64,000 nucleotides of DNA, taken from assembly GCA_944989445.1 (NCBI GenBank), contig CALYLW010000132.1:806001-870000 (forward strand), in the 5' to 3' direction. Under the pieces are notes generated by a model that worked only from the letters and a program-made list of their open reading frames with translations, was not told where the DNA came from and ran no database searches. The translations under genes were made by a program, and so were the position numbers. Origin of the DNA: Ampullaceana balthica (taxonomy: Eukaryota; Mollusca; Gastropoda; Lymnaeidae). Positions 56,301 to 64,000 of this stretch are shown piece by piece (position 1 is the first letter of the stretch; each line of letters begins with the position of its first letter).

Positions 56301-59300
56301 AGCAAAGTTGGTCCCACTGGGTTTAAACTCTAAAAGTAAAAATTATCTAGAAGGAAAAGATGGTCCTCTCATTAAAAAAATAAAATATTTTACTGATCAC
56401 AAATTTCACATATGTATTTTTATTGACAGTAAACTTTTTCACCATCTTCGACTTTGCCATCCGCAGTTAGCTTAAAAACAAAATTTTTGCTCAACTTTCT
56501 AGTTATATGTTTAAATTTAACTGCTGCTGTCAGCCATTTTTAGTTGATGTCTGCCGGTTCACATAAAGTAATAAAATAAATTATAATATTACGCGGGAAA
56601 AGTTTGTACGTAAAAAAATATATAAATTATTATTAATTACGAGCAACAAAGCCAGTCCAAGGACGTTTCGCCACCGTTCGGTGGCATGTTGTAAATCCCC
56701 TCCAACAGCCGGCTCGACCGGCATTACATGTGCATGGCGTCAAAAATACTATTTATTATAGTTAAAATAAGTAACTCGTAAAAACAGAGCTTTTTGCTAT
56801 AAATCCCAACGCGCACAACTCAAAATAAAGTCTTGGAAGAAATACTGCACCAAAAATAACTTGTTTTGAACGTCCGCGTAAATGGCATAAACGAGTTCAA
56901 TATGATTGGCTGTAGGAGTCATATGTGTTTGAGGGACCAATCGCTATAGATGACCGGACAGAAACTTGCCTTTTATTATATAGGATTAATAATTAATTAT
57001 TCATTAATTAAAATTTTTAAAAATATTATAAATATTTTCTTTAATTTTAATCGAATTTTTATCGATTAATATAATTTTAATCGATAAAAAATTTTGACGA
57101 TTAATCGAGAAATTAATCGTTAATTTCCGCAGCCCTAATTACAACACAAAATTTCAAAACTGTTTTTATATTTAAAACTTTCACTATTCCTACACCAACC
57201 CCAGTATTACAACAACACAAAATACTTACCATTCAGCAAATATATTGGAATATGCCAGTGTGCTGTCTGAGACTGGTGAGAGGAAGTACATGGGCACGCC
57301 TGCCAACCCACATTGTTCAAGATGGCCAGACAAGCATTCAAACAGATCGAATGTCACACCTGATGCATAGCACGGAACAAGAACATTGCCTCCATTTTTT
57401 ACTGTCACAGCTGAGGGGATGGTTTAGATGAGCAAATGTTATACTGATGGTTAGAGAAAATTATCATAATAAAAAAGAGCATCATTCTTTACCAGAAGAT
57501 GGGGCCTTTGAAAGACATCTGGTTCAAGAATTTTAAAGTCTAAATTAACAATGTTTATTCTAAAATATAAAACCTGTGAATGAGGAAAAACCCTTAGAAT
57601 GTTTTGTTACCTGCATTCACACAAAACTCTCCTATCATTGGGTCAGGCAGTGATAAAGGTGTTTGTGTCAAACAACTCAGTATAAGAACATCAGCATTTT
57701 TCAAGGGAGCTTGGTCCACTGGCTGTCAAACATATCAATAAATTATGACACCCAATGTTACTAGTGGTTAAGAAAGTCATTGTATTTCTATGAAAAATCC
57801 AAATAATATCCAAACAGCTGAAGAAATGAGGTCAAAAGGGTTTGACCCCATAATGTATGCGTACAGGGATTATGCAGGGACTAAAATAGTTGAATATTCA
57901 AATTACTATTTATTTCATGAATACATAAATATGACTGACGTGAAAAACCCCTTAAAGAACACAATCTGGAATGAATAATATATAACTAGAAAAATTAAAG
58001 AGTAATAACAAAGATTTTATATTCCTTTTACTATGAATGTGCTAGCACACAAATGAAAATTAAATTGAATTCAATCCTGGTAAATGTGTTCATCAACCTT
58101 AATTCAGTTGATAATTAAAAGTTTCTGTTTAAAGAACAAGAAGACAGAGCTCAGTTTAAAAGAATCATACATTATCACCACCATTCAGAGAAGTATTTAC
58201 ACTCTTCACAGCTGTTCATCGTTTGATATAGTTACTAACATCTCATACTCCATCTCAATAATTAAATTGCTAGTGACCTGTGTGCTGGCTTATAATTATG
58301 ACCTGTTTATGTGGTCAGAGGCAATATATTTAATCTTTAGGTCTGAGTACGTATGAAAACTCATTTTCCCGTCGACCACATAGCCACCAATTTAACCACT
58401 CTTTTTTTCCCACCTTTTAAAAAAAAAGAAGAAACCTTATAGGTTTGAAATGTTATGAAGTAGTTATGTCGTCTGTTCTGGTTTGCTGTAATTTCTAACA
58501 ATCTGCAGCTTTCCATTATAATTATGGTCTTAAAAGGATATTGAGTGATATTCCCTTTCCCTTTTATGTTTTAAGTATGGCTGTTTTCCCTCAAGGGCAA
58601 AGTTACCAGAATCTCATTAGGGGCCTGGTGCTTTTAAAGATTTCAGTTACTTCACTGCTCTGTTCCTATGGCGGATTAAGAGGGGGGCTGAACGGGCTAA
58701 AGCCAGGGCCCCCCGATGGTTTGGGGCCCCCAAATTTAGTATATTTAAAATAAAGTTGGACAAATCTTTGCATGAATCCCTAAAAATATAATAGATTAAA
58801 TAAAAATAAAATCTTATGTATTAATCTAATAGCTATTCGGACCCGAAAGTTAATACTTTTTATATCTTTAAAATTTTACTATCCCATCAAGATCTGGTGG
58901 TCTAGTGGCAGCTTACAGGCGTGTAGTGCAAGAGGTGTCGGGTTCGAATCCCAGTGGGGGTATACTTGGGGGTCTTTTTTTTTAAAATTATCTTTTTACA
59001 CTCAATTTTACGATACCGGGGCAACAGTCATTTCTTGGTGTTCGGTTTTTTTATGAATCCGATCCCGTAGTACAGAAAAATTATGAGAAAAGAACCAATG
59101 GACTATTTAGTTACAAGTTACAGTCATAGTCTTATAGTATTAGCTGTCAGCAATCATTTTATTTAAAGGGACGCTGGCTGGAAGGGCCCCAGTTTGAATT
59201 GCAGCCAGGGGCCCCGTGCAGTCTTAATCCGCCCCTGCTCTGTTCCAATCAGGGTGAATAACTCTTCCATGCTTACATAAGGAGATCTCTCTCTTTGGCC

Positions 59301-62300
59301 TTCAGGTCATCAATTTGTTTATTTTGGTGGAGTCATTTTTAATTAAATTTTTGGATTGAGGCAACTATTATTTTCTTTCCTTTAATAAAAAAATTCAGAT
59401 TTCTTTGATTTTACCCAATTTATTTTTCATGGGGAATGTTATCTAAATTTTAAGAGTAACTATAATGAAAAGAAAAATCCCTACAAAAATATCTTACTTT
59501 ATCATTTGTTAACTTAATCTAATGTATCATACTTACTCTTGGATGTGTTGTCAAGGTTGATGTACCAGCAGCATAGCAAATCTGACAAAATTAATTTTAT
59601 TATATATTAGATAGTATCAATAATTAATTTTTGTTCCACGCTATCAAGATTTGAATTTGAAAATTGACAGTAATAATATATTAACATATATCAACAATAG
59701 CTAAAACTTAACAACTTTTCATACCTTGACCTTAAAAGGTTATTTAAAAACTACACACAGGCGCCTATCAACCAACCTTTAAACTACACACAGGCGCCTA
59801 TCAACCAACCTTTAAACTACATACAGGCGCCTATCAACCAACCTTTTCATATTTAGAGTTAATTATCCAGTTACAACTTCCAATACAACAGCCTGAACTT
59901 GCAGGTGTCACTGTCAAAGCTCCAAAAATATCCTGGTAAAATAAACAGTTTTAAAACCCAGCCAATAATCATATAATAATTTCACTAAATGTTTTTTAAA
60001 AGTTATCAACTGTTCTAAAAAAAATCCACAAAATGTTATCGATAACAGCAGTAAAATATTAAACAAATCACAAAGACAATTATAACAATGACAGGCTGGT
60101 CAATTCAGAGATTTTTTTCTCCTAAAATTGGTAACTTTAATAAAACAAAAGGTTGCTCTGTAATTACCAATTTTTCACTGAATCCCACCAACTGAACTTT
60201 AGAAAGGGCTGAATTGATGTCATGCAATGTGTAAAGTTTCCTCCACTGTCTGGGGTTGACTGCATCACGTAGGGGAAGAGGGAGATTCCTGTTAACAAAT
60301 TCATTATGCAAGTTATACAAGGGTAACAAATCACAAACTTCATTTTTACTAGATTTTTGTGACCAAAACAAAAAAAATGAATAAAATAAAAATTCTTAAA
60401 ACACATCATACACGAGAGGTGAGCAAGTTTTACACTTTTTTGTTTATAGGACCAAGAATTAACATCCTTATTCTTGCTTTGTTTGCCAAAGGGTTCAGTC
60501 TAACCATTACACATTTGAAAGTTATCTAGCTCAATAGGTGGCCATGACAGGAATATCAAAATTGTTATGGTAAAGGGATTATCTTCACTGGTACTTATTA
60601 GACTCAAGCTGTTTGATGAAATTTAAACATAATTTGTAAGCTTGGAAGTAAAAATGTAGCAGGCATATCTAATTACAAATGATTATGAAAATAAGCAGTA
60701 CATGAAAACACCATACAGGAAATAGATCAGTCTGATGATACAAATCTACAACACAACCATAATGCTTTTTGGTTCTTACATAGTTATACACCAGAATGTA
60801 CCAGAAAGAGAAATTATTGATATGTCTATGTTTATTTATTTTTACTGATGAAGGCATTTGCTTAAACATCTAGCATGCATTTCCTCATTAATAACACTTT
60901 GCATTTATTGTTTTATTCAACCAAATTTTTTTCAAGTATCTTGTATTTTACAGAAAGTTGTGCCATTACAAACAATATGGTTATATAAATAAAACTAACT
61001 CTCTGTACTTATCAAATACAACTCCATTAAGTAAACATGTATAATATGTATGTAAGCAAAAATGACTATGTTCATGACTTACTTGAGAATAACATCTTGT
61101 TTCCAATGTGAGGCCACATTAGACTTTGGGTTCCTTTCTACATACATAACAAGTTCTTCCATATACTGCCTGATAAACAAATACAGGCAAAGAAGAAGTT
61201 AAAAGAGACATACAGGTAAAGTTTACAACATTTTCATTTGATTGTAATTTTTTTAAAGAGATAGAACAAAACTACATTGACTTTTAAGGAGCTCACTTCA
61301 CCAGTGAAAAGGATTTATAACTTAATTTTCAAAAATAAAAATAGTGGTCCTATTTTATAACATACAAATGGAAATTAACTTGCATAATAATGTTATGATC
61401 ATTTTAAAAAAAAATCATAAACATTTTGATACAATCTAATCACACAATAGATAATCAGTAATCAATGGTATCACCCAGAGTAGAGATAACTTTATTTGGG
61501 CACCATGATTTCACAGACCTGCCAATGTGAAGTGTGGGCTCAGTCATGTAGACAGTACCCTTGAAGCCAGTGTACTCAGTAATATATGGGAGAGCAAGCA
61601 TACAGCTATAACTTGAAATCAGGATGGCATCAAGTGTTGACAAATCAATTATGCCTGTCTATTTAAAAAAAAACAACATATACCAGTATGTTAAAATTTA
61701 AAAATGTGTTTAACTACCTTAAGGGAATACATTTTTGTTTTACAGTAATAAGACTGATGATTTTCATGCAATCCAAATTAGGGTGGTAGAGGTATTGTCA
61801 CTGTGCAAAGATAATATTAGTGTAAAAATAAAAAGAGAAGAGAAAAGAAAGTACAGACAGAAGCTGAGTGGCAAAAGGTCAACAGGCCGACCAAGAATGA
61901 GATGCATGGATGAGTTTGAGAAAGACCCACGGCTGATGGTTTTACGACACAGCAAGCATCTGATTGGTCTGACTGGAAGAATATGATTGAGAATGCCATG
62001 GTCCTACATGAAAAGTAGAGCCAAGGATGATGATCAATTATTACATAGATGGGGACCCTATGCCAAGTTGGGTGTTGATGGCTGAGGTTTTGACTGGATT
62101 TTTTTTGTTAAATTGAAAAAAAGCAATGACCAATTAACCTCAGGTATAGAGAATTCTGGTGCTCCATCCACTAACAGCCTGCCACCACAGTCCTTTAACT
62201 CCTGCACCTACAATTGGAACAAAATCAAAGATGGTCAAATTAAATTAACAGATGCTGGTATTTCTAATAATAAATGAAAATGAGGTGATTTAAAAAAAAC

Positions 62301-63400
62301 AACCTTACCACTTCATCTGGGACACGATTTCTTTTGTCTCCACCTTGACTCCAACTGTGAGCTTTGGAAACCTGAAATCTGATGAAGAAGAAAATGGGAA
62401 AAGGCAGAGGTAATCAATCAATTATACTGTATGACTTTAACAAGTCATAACATCACAATGTCTTAACAACACCAAGAACACTACAATAAATGTAAAGAAG
62501 TATAACAGCTTTCTTATTTAATTTTAATCAGTGGTGCCCTAGAAATATCTTGCATGTCACACTTTAAGCAATCATGGACTGATTAAGATTTAGCTCTGAG
62601 TTTTGTGATTTAGTTTAGTTAAGCATGCAGCAAATAAGTAAATATAAACATGTTTAAAATATATGCTTTTACACTTTCTATTAGTAAAATCACAGGTGTC
62701 TTAAATTTCAATTTTTGAGGAAAGATGAATTCATGAAAATTCTAAATTTAATATTCTTAGCCAAAATATTTATACTGGTAACATTCAGTTATCCTGTACA
62801 GCAGTGATTTTTTGTAAAAAAATAGGTGCCAGTACTCAGTGATGGATTGCCTAACTTTTAACTACCAGTTCGCACCTCGATGCAAGCTAAATCACAACTG
62901 CAAAGATACTAAATGTCAATTTTAAAAAATTAATAATATAATAAATTTATAATAAACGTTAAAATACAAGAAAAGTAATAATTTTTTCCCACATTGAAAA
63001 AGGTGCCGGTACGCCGTACCAGTGCATACCGGCACAAAAAAAGCACTGCTGTACAGGTGACATCAACAGACATCCAAACATTTTAGCTACTATTTCAAGT
63101 ATTAATTTGATAAAAAGATATTTTACCTATCTGATAGGCATGATCATACATTATAGATTGTAATGTTTATTTTTTAAATTTTTACTATGCAATTTAAAAA
63201 AAAATTATGACATGAGATTATATAGTGAATATAATGACATTTTAAGATATTCATTTAATCTACAACACCTACCCAGGCACAACTAGCAAAGGAACAAAAT
63301 GTAAAACTTGTTTAATATCAAGGCCACAGTCTAACATAATTCTGACACCTTTAAAAAACAGCACAAAGCATGGCTTGCTGGGATTATCTGACAGACAAAC
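53356..63400 (-). CDS. INTS9: Integrator complex subunit 9, 19 exons (5' partial)
   Basis: INTS9 pairs with the INTS11 endonuclease in the nuclear Integrator cleavage module. Exons (minus): 63400-63273, 62378-62309, 62201-62139, 61658-61519, 61169-61083, 60288-60168, 59932-59843, 59581-59537, 57722-57611, 57410-57230, 56237-56177, 55899-55857, 55679-55551, 55380-55325, 55173-55024, 54368-54282, 54125-53907, 53613-53557, 53472-53356. They join in phase to 1956 nt (651 aa plus TAA); human is 658 aa, so only about the first three codons are missing. Landmarks in order: [29 protein letters not shown], where active relatives have the HxHxDH metal motif (lost here, as in all INTS9); [14 protein letters not shown]; the beta-CASP region with [31 protein letters not shown]; and the C-terminal INTS11-binding domain ending LKCLKQL-like. 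Exon 2 start was set by phase and its long pyrimidine tract. Confidence 0.95.
54860..54996. mobile_element. Short hAT-type MITE in an INTS9 intron
   Basis: CAATGTTTCCTCTAAGG at the left and AAAGGGAACATTG at the right are imperfect inverted ends. The flanks GTTTACTT and GTGTACTG could be a diverged 8-bp target duplication. Confidence 0.5.
57060..57136. mobile_element. Terminal fragment of the hAT A/B family
   Basis: GACGATTAATCGAGAAATTA followed by ATCGTTAATTTCCGCAGCCCTAA matches the right terminus of element A (24357-24397). Only this end is recognisable. It lies in the INTS9 intron between exons at 57230 and 56237. Confidence 0.6.
58666..59237. mobile_element. hAT-type MITE (572 bp) in an INTS9 intron
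   Basis: Left end CTATGGCGGATTAAGAGG and right end GTCTTAATCCGCCCCTG are inverted. A perfect 8-bp target duplication, CTCTGTTC, flanks it (58658-58665 and 59238-59245). GGGCCCC-type words occur near both ends. No transposase. It carries a tRNA-like segment. Confidence 0.85.
58891..58970 (+). repeat. tRNA-like pol III promoter segment
   Basis: A box TGGTCTAGTGG (58898-58908) fits TRGYNNARNNG and B box GGTTCGAATCC (58941-58951) is perfect, with tRNA-like spacing. I could not close a proper acceptor or anticodon stem, so this is a SINE head or tRNA relic rather than a working tRNA gene. Confidence 0.6.
59750..59846. repeat. INTS9: 33-bp tandem repeat spanning an INTS9 splice donor
   Basis: Nearly three units of CAGGCGCCTATCAACCAACC plus TTTAAACTACACA abut the exon ending at 59843. 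On the transcript each unit carries AAAGGTTGGTTG, so the donor of this exon (AAAAG|GTTGGT) is present three times at 33-nt spacing. Confidence 0.85.
61780..62035 (+). pseudogene. LINE C-terminal relic in an INTS9 intron
   Basis: The plus-strand frame includes [19 protein letters not shown], then in a shifted frame [14 protein letters not shown]. The order 'gkRs.GRP..RW.D...D', then 'a.DR..W', is common at the end of RTE/CR1-like LINE ORFs. It runs opposite to INTS9 and is broken. Confidence 0.55.
62793..63057. mobile_element. hAT-like MITE with 14-bp inverted ends
   Basis: CCTGTACAGCAGTG at the left and CACTGCTGTACAGG at the right are exact inverted repeats. GGTGCC/GGCACC words lie just inside. 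It lies in INTS9 intron 1-2 territory with no frame of its own. Confidence 0.7.
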
Positions 63401-64000
63401 CTGCAAATAAAAAAAGATATATTAATTTGTTCTTAAGAAATATTATGTATATCATATATCTCCTGTGCCATTAACATAATATGTGATGTCACATGAATTC
63501 TTTAAATAAAACTGTGAGTGCTAGACTTATTTTTAGTATTTTGGCTGTAATTTATCACCAATCTGTGCCCTCTATAAAAGGTACATAGTTTACAGTTGAC
63601 CCCTAATATAAAAAAACCCATTTGGCCATCTCAGTCTTAGTTTAAAGCCAAGCTGTAGGAACTTTTGTTTCATTGAAATTCTGAATGAAACTTTCATCAC
63701 TTGCCAGTGGAAAACAGATTTTTTATGTAAGATAAATTACAATTTCCATAATGAATTTGCAATTAATGTTGCTTTGTACTAGAAGAAAATAGTTATGTAA
63801 AAGTGTAAAAATTGTTTTGTCTCAACACTATCTGACAGTATTGAACACTGAATCAAAAGAGCATTGTCTGAAGTCTGTAATTACAGAGTTGGTGGAGCTG
63901 TGCCGCTCGACAGCATGCACAATGAAAGAGTAATGAGCAACTTGGATCATCATTTTCAGCACTATCATATTTTCCAAATGTGACAATTGAATTTATAGGT
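63401..64000 (-). other. INTS9: INTS9 upstream intron; start codon not found
   Basis: The first exon seen starts in phase 0 at a residue corresponding to about residue 4 of the family. I could not find a short ATG exon with a consensus donor in the remaining 600 bases, so the initiation exon is probably beyond the window. Confidence 0.5.

Noticed and set aside
53356..63400. INTS11 or CPSF73 (active nuclease) instead of INTS9
   Set aside because: The HxHxDH metal-binding motif is replaced by SSYSCM, and exon-by-exon similarity follows INTS9.

Overview
The window is animal genomic DNA: visibly AT-rich, with spliced genes, long introns, dense tandem repeats and many transposon relics. Protein similarity, and the mix of hAT, LINE and SINE relics, suggests a lophotrochozoan, most likely a gastropod mollusc. 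That placement is inference; the sequence alone does not prove the taxon.

Layout. Positions 1-28,400 are gene-poor. They hold at least a dozen minisatellite arrays (periods about 14-75 bp), several non-autonomous DNA transposons, LINE fragments, a tRNA-derived SINE and two inverted copies of a hAT element. A few splice-flanked open stretches on the minus strand could be exons of a long-intron gene, but I cannot identify it. Positions 28,448-36,440 carry RPS26 (minus strand, four exons, 124 aa, first exon coding only the ATG, 5'TOP-like leader). Its 6.6-kb first intron contains eight same-strand copies of a ~146-nt sequence with the anatomy of an H/ACA snoRNA. Positions 36,900-42,300 are transposon relics (MITE, LINE, hAT transposase pseudogene). 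From about 43,095 comes CDC6 on the plus strand (CCAAT box, E2F site, untranslated first exon, 12 coding exons, stop at 53,161). From 63,400 down to 53,356 comes INTS9 on the minus strand (19 exons seen, first few codons missing).

How the genes relate. CDC6 loads the MCM helicase at replication origins, and its promoter shows the E2F motif expected of an S-phase gene. INTS9 is the catalytically dead partner of INTS11 in the Integrator complex. The two genes converge: their stop codons are 194 bp apart and their AATAAA signals lie back to back. RPS26 is a ribosomal protein gene, and its intron carries candidate guide RNAs for RNA pseudouridylation.

Most notable points: the eight-copy snoRNA-like array in RPS26; a one-base frame break in CDC6 exon 4 at a homopolymer; a tandem repeat that triplicates an INTS9 splice donor; a hAT element with three tandem right ends in a CDC6 intron; a SINE sharing its 3' tail with the local LINE; and a LINE insertion whose empty site is preserved in a neighbouring duplicate.
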